DNA of 64,000 bases, taken from positions 58,081 to 122,080 of the forward strand of contig NZ_FMYV01000007.1 of assembly GCF_900102615.1 (NCBI RefSeq), in the 5' to 3' direction. This document shows positions 1 to 7,915 of the stretch, one piece after another. The notes beneath the pieces are model-generated. The model did not search any database and was not told where the DNA came from. It worked only from the letters and a program-made list of their open reading frames with translations. The translations under genes and the position numbers were made by a program. Within the stretch, counting starts at the first letter, position 1, and each line of letters starts with the position of its first letter. This DNA is from Geotoga petraea (lineage in GTDB: Bacteria; Thermotogota; Thermotogae; Petrotogales; Petrotogaceae).

Positions 1-340
1 TGTTGAAAAACACGGATGTTTTTCATGCGAATTTATCCACGGATGGATAATATGAGCTGTACATCAATTTTATTGTTGAACGAGGGTTAAAAAACGACCT
101 ACTTTGAATTTTTATATTTCGTAATTGGTTTTACTAATAAATTTTCTTTGAAAATTGATTGATTAGATTCTGACACATAGTAGAATTTTGGTTAAAGTCT
201 TTTTTATATTAATCTTGATTTTATATTTTTCTAACAACTAACAACCAAAAACTAACAACCGAGAATTTGTTTTACAAATTCTCACTATCTTCCAACATCC
301 AACTATCAACTAACAACCAAAATCACTTTGTGATTTTACT
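1..340. repeat. Gene-free repeat-rich region with several hairpins
   Basis: No gene is visible here. Two adjacent hairpins share a CGGA loop with different stems: GAAAAACA/TGTTTTTC at 5-24 and TTATCCA/TGGATAA at 33-50. Triloop hairpins follow at 140-156 (AATTTTC/GAAAATT, loop TTT), 261-283 (GAGAATTTGT/ACAAATTCTC, loop TTT) and 319-337 (AAAATCAC/GTGATTTT, loop TTT). They are joined by G-poor linkers rich in AACAAC and CCAAC. Bases 97-130 share a segment (ACCTACTTTGA plus TTTTTATATTTCG) with 29493 and 36827. The same elements recur in other gaps of the window. Confidence 0.7.
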
Positions 341-354
341 AAGGGGGTTTTATA

Positions 355-945
355 ATCAAAATTTATATAGCTTATTATTTAGATGATTTATCAGATAACC
401 AGGTTGAATTTTTAGGGCAACAAGGTTTTGAATTCTACGAGAATGAAGGTGTAAACAAATTCAGAAAAGAATTTAAAAGTATAGATGATTTGAAAGAAAT
501 TCTGAATATAACAACTAATTTCACCATAGTTCCGTCATATGCCGTTTTGGACGATGAAGGAACGTTTTTAGATTTTGATGAAGACAACACTTATTTCAGA
601 AACGATCTTATAACTAAAGAGCATGGAGAAGATTTTTTAATAGAAATTCTAAAAATGATATTGACTTCAAAAGATATCATAGAAAAAAGAACTATTAAAA
701 TAGACAACCTCATAAAAGAAGTGGCTGATGATTTTTTGATAAACTTAAATCTATGGGAAAAATTTGGTTACGCGAGAATTTACGTAAATATAGGGCCCGA
801 AAAAGCTGGGTTTATTGATCTAATAAACTTTCAAAACTTATCCAATGATGGTTTTGAAGAAATTATCAAAACATTAAGTGAAGATGAAAGAATTAAAGAA
901 ATCTCAAAATATTATTTATTAAAGAATGGATTTATTAATAATTAA
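355..945 (+). CDS. Hypothetical protein with an apparent ATC start
   Basis: I do not recognise the family. The reading frame is open from just after an in-frame TAA at 340-342 to the stop at 945. An AAGGGGG ribosome-binding site (341-347) lies 7 bases before ATC at 355, where one would expect an ATG; from there the protein is 196 residues. There is no ATG, GTG or TTG in this frame until TTG at 490, which has no clear binding site and would drop 45 residues. The product is acidic, has no signal peptide or membrane segment, and looks like a cytosolic mixed alpha/beta protein. Either ATC is used as a rare start, or the start codon has been lost and expression is weak. A repeat hairpin (319-337) abuts the binding site. 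Confidence 0.6.
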   Translation: MKIYIAYYLDDLSDNQVEFLGQQGFEFYENEGVNKFRKEFKSIDDLKEILNITTNFTIVPSYAVLDDEGTFLDFDEDNTYFRNDLITKEHGEDFLIEILKMILTSKDIIEKRTIKIDNLIKEVADDFLINLNLWEKFGYARIYVNIGPEKAGFIDLINFQNLSNDGFEEIIKTLSEDERIKEISKYYLLKNGFINN

Positions 946-960
946 CCAATTGAAATTAAA

Positions 961-994
961 GCCATATAACCGCTATATAAAGCGATTATATGGC
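961..994 (+). terminator. Rho-independent terminator of the hypothetical gene
   Basis: GCCATATAA (961-969) pairs with TTATATGGC (986-994), with an inner CGCT/AGCG pairing, followed by a T-rich tail. It lies 15 bases after the stop codon and separates this gene from the ornithine operon. Confidence 0.7.
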
Positions 995-1034
995 TTATTC
1001 TTATTTAAAATACTCGATTCTATATTGGGAAAAA

Positions 1035-1062
1035 TTTACTTTTAGTTGTATTATTGTATTAT
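1035..1062 (+). promoter_or_regulatory. Candidate sigma-A promoter of the ornithine genes
   Basis: TTTACT (1035-1040) and TATTAT (1057-1062) are separated by 16 bases. This would start transcription about 30 bases before the ord ATG. No cobalamin riboswitch-like sequence is visible, although the operon encodes a B12 enzyme. Confidence 0.4.
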
Positions 1063-1099
1063 ATGAAAAAATTTTCAAAAAATAAAGGAGGAATGAAAA

Positions 1100-2116
1100 A
1101 TGTACAGGGTAGCCTTATGGGGTTTTGGAGCAATGGGAAGCGGTATTGCGAGAAGCATTTTAAGTAAATATGAACTTAACCTGGTTGGAGTTCATGATAT
1201 GAGAAGAGAATATACAGGCAAAGATGTCGGAGAATTGTTAGGTCTTGAAAAAGTCGACGTTAAAGTATATGATAATCCAATGGAAATGATAGATGAAACA
1301 AATCCAGACTTAGTTGTAATTGCAACTCATTCTTTTGTAGATGTTGTGAAAGATCAAATTTTATCAGTGATAAAGAAAAACGTAAACGTTCTAACCATAG
1401 CAGAAGAAATGTCTCATCCTTTCCACACACATCCAGAAGCAGCAGAAGAAATAGATAATTTAGCAAGAAGACACGGTGTAACAGTTTTGGGAACTGGTGT
1501 TAATCCTGGCTTTGTTTTAGATACTTTGATTATTGCATTGACTGGTGCAGCGTTAAACGTTAAAAGTATCAAAGCTGCCAGAATAAATGATTTATCTCCT
1601 TTTGGCCCTACAGTTATGGAAACACAAGGTGTAGGAACAACTGTAGAAGAATTCGAAAAAGGAATAGAAGATGGAACAATAGTTGGTCATATTGGATTTG
1701 AAGAATCAATATATATGATTGCTGAAGCAATGGGTTGGAATATAGACAGAATTGAACAAACAAGAGAACCTATAGTTTCAAACGTATCAAGAAAAACTAA
1801 ATATGTAAAAGTGGAACCTGGAATGGTTGCAGGTTGTAGGCATATTGCAAAAGCATATATGAATGACGAACTCATGATTGAATTAGAACATCCACAACAG
1901 GTTTTACCTGAATTGGAAGAGGTAGATACAGGAGACTATATTTGGATTAAAGGTAATCCAGATCTTTCATTAGCTATTAAACCAGAAATACCTGGAGGAA
2001 AAGGTACTATGGCAATTGCAACAAATATGATTCCAGCTGTTATAGAAGGGCCAGAAGGCTTAATGACCATGTCAGATTTACCAGTACCAAGAGCTTTAAT
2101 TGGTGAATTATACTAA
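1100..2116 (+). CDS. ord: 2,4-diaminopentanoate dehydrogenase
   Basis: This enzyme oxidatively deaminates (2R,4S)-2,4-diaminopentanoate to 2-amino-4-oxopentanoate with NAD(P)+, the step after the aminomutase in oxidative ornithine fermentation. The 338-residue protein opens with a Rossmann fold ([11 protein letters not shown] near residue 7) typical of the dihydrodipicolinate-reductase-like dehydrogenases. It carries the [13 protein letters not shown] segment seen in Ord near residue 131. AGGAGG lies 8 bases before the ATG. The four downstream genes complete the pathway, so the assignment is strong. A terminator-like hairpin follows directly. Confidence 0.93.
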   Translation: MYRVALWGFGAMGSGIARSILSKYELNLVGVHDMRREYTGKDVGELLGLEKVDVKVYDNPMEMIDETNPDLVVIATHSFVDVVKDQILSVIKKNVNVLTIAEEMSHPFHTHPEAAEEIDNLARRHGVTVLGTGVNPGFVLDTLIIALTGAALNVKSIKAARINDLSPFGPTVMETQGVGTTVEEFEKGIEDGTIVGHIGFEESIYMIAEAMGWNIDRIEQTREPIVSNVSRKTKYVKVEPGMVAGCRHIAKAYMNDELMIELEHPQQVLPELEEVDTGDYIWIKGNPDLSLAIKPEIPGGKGTMAIATNMIPAVIEGPEGLMTMSDLPVPRALIGELY

Positions 2117-2130
2117 AAATTTAATAAATT

Positions 2131-2160
2131 ACCCACCCTATTTTCGCTGGGTGGGTTTTT
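2131..2160 (+). terminator. Strong hairpin-T tract between ord and ortA
   Basis: ACCCACCC (2131-2138) pairs perfectly with GGGTGGGT (2149-2156) and is followed by a run of T. It has the form of an intrinsic terminator but sits inside the gene cluster, 15 bases after the ord stop. It may lower expression of ortA-oraE relative to ord, or mark two transcription units. Confidence 0.8.
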
Positions 2161-2200
2161 TGTGAATAAGAATAATACTTTATTTTTTGGAGGTGTTAAA

Positions 2201-2512
2201 ATGACAGCTAAAAAAGGAGATTGGGTTCAAATACATTTTGTCGCCCTTGAACCTGGAGAAAGAGCTGAACATTTACCAGAAGAGACAAAAAAAGTGCCTC
2301 TTGAAATAAGAATCAAAGGATTTTTGGAAGATGAAAAAGCCAATATTGGAGATACTGTAAAAATAAAAACAAATGTTGGAAGAATTGTCGAAGGAACTCT
2401 AAAAGAAATCAATCCAATTTATGAACATAATTTTGGAAAACCTATTCCAGAATTACTTCAAATTGGTAACAATCTTTGGGAAATTCTCGAAGAAGGTGAA
2501 AACAATGGATAA
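2201..2512 (+). CDS. ortA: 2-amino-4-oxopentanoate thiolase, alpha subunit
   Basis: This is the small subunit of the enzyme that cleaves 2-amino-4-oxopentanoate with CoA into acetyl-CoA and D-alanine. The chosen ATG lies 5 bases after a TTGGAGGTG site (2188-2196) and gives 103 residues, near the usual length of about 100. An in-frame start at 2162 lies before the binding site and was rejected. The sequence has the family features: an early GDWVQI, then a KIKTNVGRIVEGTL segment. It overlaps ortB by 8 bases (ATGGATAA), which suggests translational coupling of the two subunits. Confidence 0.9.
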   Translation: MTAKKGDWVQIHFVALEPGERAEHLPEETKKVPLEIRIKGFLEDEKANIGDTVKIKTNVGRIVEGTLKEINPIYEHNFGKPIPELLQIGNNLWEILEEGENNG

Positions 2513-3908
2513 ATCATACAATTCAGTAATGAACAGAAAAAACGAAATAATGAAAAAATCAGTAGGTGTAGATTATTCAAAATATGAAGTCGAAGGACTG
2601 GCCTTTGATTACGAAAAAATGATGGAAGATGCCGGATACAATCTCGAGCAAGTAAGAGAATTACAACTTGAAACCGGCGTTGGAAATACCCCTTTGGTAG
2701 AACTTAAAAACATAAACGCTTTGATAAAAAAACTATCCCCAAAGGGAAAAGGGGCAAGAATTTTTATAAAAGATGAAGAAAAAAACCCTTCAGGTTCATA
2801 TAAAGATAGAAGAGCTTCTGTTTCTGCTCACAGAGCAAAAGAAATGGGGTATAAAGGTATAATGGCCGCAACTAGCGGGAACTATGGGGCAGCAGTTGCT
2901 TCACAAGCTGCAAAAAAAGGATTGAGAGCAATCATAGTTCAAGAATGTCAGGATTCAAGAGGAATTGGACAGCCTGAAATACTTGAAAAAGCAAGAGCTT
3001 GTGAAGCTTACGGAGCTGAAGTTGTTCAAATTACAGTTGGACCAGAACTATTTTATTATTTTCTAATGCTTTTAGAAGAGACCGATTATTTTAACGCTTC
3101 CTTATACACCCCTTTTGCTATTGCAGGAGTTGAAACTCTTGGCTGGGAAATAGCTCATCAAACAAGAGAAATGACAGGTAAATTCCCAGACGCTGTAATC
3201 AGCACCCACGCAGGAGGAGGAATAACAACAGGAACAGCAAGAGGGCTTTTAAAAGCTGGAGCAAAAAACACAAAGGTAATTGGTGCCAGTGTGGATTTAA
3301 GAGGACTTCATATGGCATCAGATATAGATTTTAATAAAAAATCATTTACAACTGGTCACACAGGTTTTGGTATTCCATTTGCAGTTTATCCAGATAGATC
3401 AGACGTCCCAAGAAATGCCGCAAGAGTACTTAGATACATGGATAGATACTTGCTTGTAACTCAAGGGGAAGTATTCTATATGACAGAAGCGCTTGCTAAT
3501 TTAGAAGGAATGCAAAGAGGACCTGCAGGAAATACCTCTTTAACCGCTGCTTTTGCTTTGGCTCAAGAAATGGACGAAGACCAAGTAATTGTAGTTAATG
3601 AAACAGAGTATACCGGAGCGGGTAAACTACCGTCTGCACAATTAACCTTTGCAAAAGAAAATGGCGTAGAAGTTAAAAAAGGCGACCCAAAAGAAAATGA
3701 ACCTGGTAAAAAAATAGTCATACCCGAACATCCTTCACAAATAAGTTATATGGAATTTGAAATAGAGGATATGAAAAAATCATATGTAAAACAATTACTG
3801 AAAAGAGATAAAAAAGAAAAATTCACTCAAAAAGAGCTGGAATTTATAGCCAAAGACACAAGAAGTACAGTGAAAGAAATCAAAAATATAATAAATGAAT
3901 TTAAATAA
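2505..3908 (+). CDS. ortB: 2-amino-4-oxopentanoate thiolase, beta subunit (PLP enzyme)
   Basis: This is the catalytic PLP subunit of the thiolase. It resembles threonine synthase/tryptophan synthase-beta fold enzymes. The motif NPSGSYKDRRAS places the Schiff-base lysine at about residue 100, followed by ATSGNYGAAVAS and a glycine-rich phosphate loop (HAGGGITTGTA). The ATG at 2505 overlaps the ortA stop and gives 467 residues, which fits the family; the frame remains open upstream but has no better start. The C-terminal 60 residues are lysine-rich and charged. oraS follows after 14 bases. Confidence 0.93.
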   Translation: MDKSYNSVMNRKNEIMKKSVGVDYSKYEVEGLAFDYEKMMEDAGYNLEQVRELQLETGVGNTPLVELKNINALIKKLSPKGKGARIFIKDEEKNPSGSYKDRRASVSAHRAKEMGYKGIMAATSGNYGAAVASQAAKKGLRAIIVQECQDSRGIGQPEILEKARACEAYGAEVVQITVGPELFYYFLMLLEETDYFNASLYTPFAIAGVETLGWEIAHQTREMTGKFPDAVISTHAGGGITTGTARGLLKAGAKNTKVIGASVDLRGLHMASDIDFNKKSFTTGHTGFGIPFAVYPDRSDVPRNAARVLRYMDRYLLVTQGEVFYMTEALANLEGMQRGPAGNTSLTAAFALAQEMDEDQVIVVNETEYTGAGKLPSAQLTFAKENGVEVKKGDPKENEPGKKIVIPEHPSQISYMEFEIEDMKKSYVKQLLKRDKKEKFTQKELEFIAKDTRSTVKEIKNIINEFK

Positions 3909-3922
3909 AGAGGAGGGAATAT

Positions 3923-4294
3923 ATGGAACCCAGAAAAGATGATTTTGAAGTAAGATCAAAAAAACTTCAAAAAATGACAGATGAACAGTTGGACAATTAC
4001 TTTTGGGAACTGGTGGAAAAAGTGGTAGACCCAATGATCGACATGGCATCTAAAAACACTTCTCAATCAATTGAAAGATCTGTTCTATTGAGAATGGGGT
4101 TCAATTCTATGCAAGCTAAAGAATTGGTAAATAAAATATTTGAAAAAAACTTACTTTCAAAAGGTGCTGGACACATTGTGTGGAAAGTTGCTAAAGAAAA
4201 CAATATATCAGTAAAAGAAGCCGGAGAAAAAATGGTTGATGGCCAACTTTGGGATGAAGTTGATAGAATTTTCAAAGGTGGTGAAAACGTATGA
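3923..4294 (+). CDS. oraS: D-ornithine 4,5-aminomutase, small (S) subunit
   Basis: This is the small subunit of the adenosylcobalamin- and PLP-dependent aminomutase that converts D-ornithine to (2R,4S)-2,4-diaminopentanoate. The 123-residue protein matches the usual size of about 120. It has the conserved N-terminal region ending in LDNYFWELVEKVVDPMID and the SIERSVLLRMGF segment. GAGGAGGG lies just before the ATG. The stop overlaps the oraE start (ATGA), as expected for subunits made in equal amounts. Confidence 0.93.
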   Translation: MEPRKDDFEVRSKKLQKMTDEQLDNYFWELVEKVVDPMIDMASKNTSQSIERSVLLRMGFNSMQAKELVNKIFEKNLLSKGAGHIVWKVAKENNISVKEAGEKMVDGQLWDEVDRIFKGGENV

Positions 4295-6477
4295 AATTAG
4301 ACCCTAATAAAAATTTAGACATAGATAACATCTTGAAAGACTTAGATAAATACAGGCCAAGAAGAAAAGGTTGGACTTGGAGAAAAAAACTACCTCCTGG
4401 AACAAAAAAAGGTGATTTTGAATTTTATGATATATCAGAAGATTTGAAAAATTCTATACCACTTCCAACTGCACATTATTTTGGAAATATAGACCCCCAA
4501 CCAGATGCTGTAATAACTTCTGAAATAGCTTCTGGAAGATTTGAAGAAGACATCAGAAGAATGAGAATGGCAGCCTGGCACGGCGCAGACCACATTATGG
4601 TTATAAGAACCCTTGGTCAAAGTCATATCGATAGTTTAATTGAAGGTACTCCAGAAGGAATTGGTGGAATACCTATAACCAGAAAACAATTGAGAGCATC
4701 AAGAAAAGCTTGTGACCTCATAGAAGACGAAGTTGGAAGACCAATAAATTTCCATTCATACGTTTCTGGAGTTGCCGGGCCTGAAATCGCTGTTTTATTC
4801 GCCGAAGAAGGAGTAAACGCGGCTCACCAAGATCCCCAATACAACGTTTTATACAGAGGAATTAATCCTATAAGATCATTTGTAGATGCAGCTGTTGCAA
4901 AACACATAATGGCTGAAGAAGGAATGCTTCAAATTGATGGTGCACATAATGCAAATGCATCAGCAAAAAAAGCATGGAACGTTATGCCTGAGCTTTTAGT
5001 TCAGCATGGCATTAACTCATTATATTCTGTAAAAGCAGGAATGAAGAAAGAAAATATAGCTCTTTCAACCGTTCCTCCTACAACTGTTCCTTCTCCAGAA
5101 TTCAGAATGAATTTGATATATGCAATGACATTGAGAGAAGTATTCAAAGATTACAAATTCAGAGCTCAAATGAACACGAGATACATAGAATCTGATTTGT
5201 TTGATGCTACAAGAGTTCATGTTTTAAACACAGTATTATCCAAACTAACATCAGCTGATATACAATCAACAATAACACCCGATGAAGGAAGAAACGTCCC
5301 CTGGCATATAAACTCAATCAGAGGTGTTGAAACTGCAAAACATACAATGGTTTCACTTGATGACATAAAAGAATACGTTCAAATAAATGAAGAAAAAGTA
5401 AGACCACAAATAAGAGATTTAAAAATGAGAGCTATTTTAATGCTCGAAGAAATTATTGAAAAAGGTGGATATTTTGAAGCTGTTGAAGATGGCATGTTTG
5501 TTGACAACGGCTATTATCCAGAAAGACAGGGAGACGGTATTGCAAGGCCAAAAGACGGCGGAATAGGAGCTGGATCTGTTGTTCCAAGGGATGAAGACTA
5601 CATGGCCCCTGTTTGCAATCATTTTGGTTATAACAACCTTCCCAAAGATGAAGAATATGACAAAGTTTGTGATTTAATCGGTGGTTGTACACTACACAAT
5701 CCAGACAAGATTCAGTACATAGACGAACTTGATGAAACAGATAATGTTGAACAAAGAATGTCTAATTACAGAGAAAATAAGAAAAAAGGATTAATAAAAC
5801 CAGAAGTAGAATGGAGTCACGATGGTGTTATTCAAATTGATATGACTATACCTGATACACCAGAATATGCAGAAGCTGCGGCCCTTGAAATATGTAAAAA
5901 AATGAACCTTGAAGATCCTCAAGTTATATCTAAAACAGTTTTACACCCAAGCGAAGGAACATATGTTGAAATAAAAGCCAAAGTTCCATTCTTTGTAAAA
6001 AGAGATGAATTAACACTTCCAAAAAAACCAGATGTTATGGAACCAGAAGAACTTTTTGAATACTTCAAAAACAGAAAAGTAAAAGTGGTAGCTGGTACAG
6101 TTGGAAATGACGAACATAACGTTGGCTTAAGAGAAATATTGGATATAAAACACGGCGGAATTGAAAAATATGGTGTTAAATACACATATCTTGGAACATC
6201 TGTACCACCAGAAAAAATGATAGATGCAGCCATTGAAATCGGAGCAGACGCTATATTGGCTTCTATGATAGTTACACATAACGATATACACATTGAAAGT
6301 ATGAAAAAATTACACGAATTGGCTATTGAAAAAGGAATAAGAGACAAAGTTAAGATAATTGTCGGTGGAACGCAAATCAACAACGATATGGCAAAGGCAA
6401 ACGGTATGGATGCCGGATTTGGAAGGGGAACAAAAGGTCTACACGTTGCTACATATCTTGCGAAAAATTTAGATTAA
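4291..6477 (+). CDS. oraE: D-ornithine 4,5-aminomutase, large (E) subunit
   Basis: This is the catalytic subunit, 728 residues: an N-terminal TIM-barrel region, a linker, and a C-terminal Rossmann B12-binding domain (about 590-728). The cobalamin motif DEHNVG places the cobalt-ligating histidine at His609. Eleven residues later Lys620 (DIKHGG) matches the PLP-anchoring lysine, the same spacing as in lysine 5,6-aminomutase. A LGTSVPP segment and an IIVGGTQI loop complete the domain. No ornithine racemase or reactivating chaperone gene lies beside it, so those must be encoded elsewhere. A bidirectional terminator follows. Confidence 0.95.
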   Translation: MKLDPNKNLDIDNILKDLDKYRPRRKGWTWRKKLPPGTKKGDFEFYDISEDLKNSIPLPTAHYFGNIDPQPDAVITSEIASGRFEEDIRRMRMAAWHGADHIMVIRTLGQSHIDSLIEGTPEGIGGIPITRKQLRASRKACDLIEDEVGRPINFHSYVSGVAGPEIAVLFAEEGVNAAHQDPQYNVLYRGINPIRSFVDAAVAKHIMAEEGMLQIDGAHNANASAKKAWNVMPELLVQHGINSLYSVKAGMKKENIALSTVPPTTVPSPEFRMNLIYAMTLREVFKDYKFRAQMNTRYIESDLFDATRVHVLNTVLSKLTSADIQSTITPDEGRNVPWHINSIRGVETAKHTMVSLDDIKEYVQINEEKVRPQIRDLKMRAILMLEEIIEKGGYFEAVEDGMFVDNGYYPERQGDGIARPKDGGIGAGSVVPRDEDYMAPVCNHFGYNNLPKDEEYDKVCDLIGGCTLHNPDKIQYIDELDETDNVEQRMSNYRENKKKGLIKPEVEWSHDGVIQIDMTIPDTPEYAEAAALEICKKMNLEDPQVISKTVLHPSEGTYVEIKAKVPFFVKRDELTLPKKPDVMEPEELFEYFKNRKVKVVAGTVGNDEHNVGLREILDIKHGGIEKYGVKYTYLGTSVPPEKMIDAAIEIGADAILASMIVTHNDIHIESMKKLHELAIEKGIRDKVKIIVGGTQINNDMAKANGMDAGFGRGTKGLHVATYLAKNLD

Positions 6478-6484
6478 TTAAAAA

Positions 6485-6506
6485 ATCCGGGCTCAAAAGC
6501 CCGGAT
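6485..6506. terminator. Bidirectional terminator between oraE and era
   Basis: ATCCGGGCT (6485-6493) pairs with AGCCCGGAT (6498-6506). A-rich and T-rich sequence on the two sides lets it stop transcription from both converging genes. Confidence 0.85.
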
Positions 6507-6510
6507 TTTA

Positions 6511-7428
6511 TTATTGTCCTTCTTGTTTGAAATCCATTGTATTTCTTATAAGATTTTCATTTTCTCTCCAATTTTTTCTTACTTTTACAAAAAGTTCTAC
6601 ATATGCCTTTTTCTCAAAAAGTTCTTCTATATCTTTTCTGGCAAGTTGACCAATTTTTTTGATCATCATACCTTTTTTACCTATGATAATTGGTTTTTGA
6701 GAATCTTTTTCTATATAAATATCCGCCCTTATATAAAGCATTCCGTTGTCCCTGACTTTAAAATCTTCCACGACAACCCCTGTTGAATGTGGGATTTCTT
6801 CCCTTGTTAATTGGAATATCTTTTCTCTTATAAGTTCAGAAACTATAAACCTTGAAGGCTTATCCGAAATAACATCTTCAGGATAATATTGAGGGCCTTG
6901 TGGAAGTTGTTCTTTCACCATTGCTTTTAGTTCTGCAAGGTTATATCCGGTAACTGCAGATGTTTCTAAATAGCCTTTCAAATTTGGCAAAGATTCTTTT
7001 ATTTCAGTTATTTCTCTGTTATAAATTTGCATATTTTTGATCTTATCTCTTTTATTTATTATTAAAAGAGTTGGTATATTAGATTCTGCAACAATTTTTG
7101 CAACCCTTCTATCTGAGTTTCTTATTCCATCAGTAGGATCTAATACAAACAGTATCAAATCTACACCACGTAAGGCTCCTATTGCTATATTAACCATATA
7201 TTTGCCCAATTTATGCAAAGGTTTGTGAATGCCCGGGGTATCAACAAAAACCATTTGAGCATCTTCTTCAGTCAAGATAACATTTATGCTGTTTCTTGTG
7301 GTTTGTGGTTTGTCTGATGTTATAACTATTTTTTGATGAACTAAAGAGTTTATCAGTGTAGATTTCCCAACGTTTGGCTTCCCAGCCATAGAAATAAAAC
7401 CACTCTTATAATTTTCCTTATTTTCCAT
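6511..7428 (-). CDS. era: GTPase Era
   Basis: This essential GTPase binds the 3' end of 16S rRNA and helps 30S subunit assembly. The 305-residue protein has the P-loop GKPNVGKST (16-24), DTPG, NKRD and a SA loop (ETSA). A C-terminal KH domain contains the IIGKKGMMIKKI motif. The ATG at 7428 was chosen because AAAGGAG lies 7 bases upstream, inside the longer open frame. A repeat hairpin (7449-7467) with stem TAAAATGC sits just upstream of the binding site. It stands alone, not with the ybeY or recO genes often beside it. Confidence 0.95.
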   Translation of the reverse strand: MENKENYKSGFISMAGKPNVGKSTLINSLVHQKIVITSDKPQTTRNSINVILTEEDAQMVFVDTPGIHKPLHKLGKYMVNIAIGALRGVDLILFVLDPTDGIRNSDRRVAKIVAESNIPTLLIINKRDKIKNMQIYNREITEIKESLPNLKGYLETSAVTGYNLAELKAMVKEQLPQGPQYYPEDVISDKPSRFIVSELIREKIFQLTREEIPHSTGVVVEDFKVRDNGMLYIRADIYIEKDSQKPIIIGKKGMMIKKIGQLARKDIEELFEKKAYVELFVKVRKNWRENENLIRNTMDFKQEGQ

Positions 7429-7440
7429 TAAATGACTCCT

Positions 7441-7915
7441 TTTTAACATAAAATGCTCTGCATTTTATTTGTTGGTTTCTTGTTGTTGGTTGTTGTTTTT
7501 TATCTATTTTAGATGTTTATTCAGTTAAAATAATAAATAGAAGCGATGAACTATTGAAAATTATTGCACAAAATTTATCTGAAAGAACGCTGAAAATACG
7601 TTAAAAAAATTGCATGCTCTTATAAGATAAATTGTTTTGCAATTTATCTTGTTGTTAGTTGGAGGATGGAAAGCTAGACCCTTTGGCAAGTTTAGGGTGA
7701 CATTACGATTTGTCATTCTGAGCGACGGTTTTTTGGAGTCGAAGAATATAAAACTCTATCAATTTGCTTGGCAAATTTACTGAAGAGACCTTTCGACAAG
7801 CTCAAGGTGACATACGCAATATTTTCCAAAATATGTTACAAACAACTAACAACCAGCATCTAACAACAGGAATCGCTAAGCGATTCCTACTCTTCCAACC
7901 AAAATATCTGATTTT
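7441..7915. repeat. Intergenic cluster of hairpin and dispersed repeats
   Basis: About 490 bases hold no convincing gene. Triloop hairpins: 7449-7467 (TAAAATGC/GCATTTTA, loop TCT), 7624-7650 (AAGATAAATTG/CAATTTATCTT, three-base loop if a T-G wobble pair is counted), 7771-7787 (AATTTGC/GCAAATT, loop TTG) and 7868-7888 (AGGAATCGC/GCGATTCCT, loop TAA). TTGTTAGTTGGAGGATG (7652-7668) recurs at 36596. AAAATAATAAATAG (7527-7540) recurs at 36649. Two copies of a CCTTTCGACAAGCTCAAGGT-like segment lie near 7680 and 7790. The short plus-strand frame at 7764-7976 runs through these repeats and is not a gene. Confidence 0.75.
7711..7748. repeat. Dispersed repeat TGTCATTCTGAGCGACG...GGAGTCGAAGAAT
   Basis: This copy matches the one at 63963-64000 almost base for base. 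Similar TCATTCTGAGCGAAG-type repeats are widespread in bacterial intergenic DNA. Neither copy has a neighbouring transposase. Confidence 0.75.

Noticed and set aside
241..340. Recurrent AACAAC/CCAAC segments looked like a CRISPR array
   Set aside because: The units are short, irregularly spaced and not separated by unique spacers of equal length; no cas genes are present.
945..1100. Possible cobalamin riboswitch before the B12-dependent ornithine genes
   Set aside because: The gap is only about 155 bases and holds a terminator, a promoter and a binding site; no B12-box-like sequence was found.
6485..6506. Counting the terminators as members of the hairpin family
   Set aside because: Terminators here have longer GC-rich stems, loops of varying size and T tracts; the family hairpins have three-base loops and usually no T tract.
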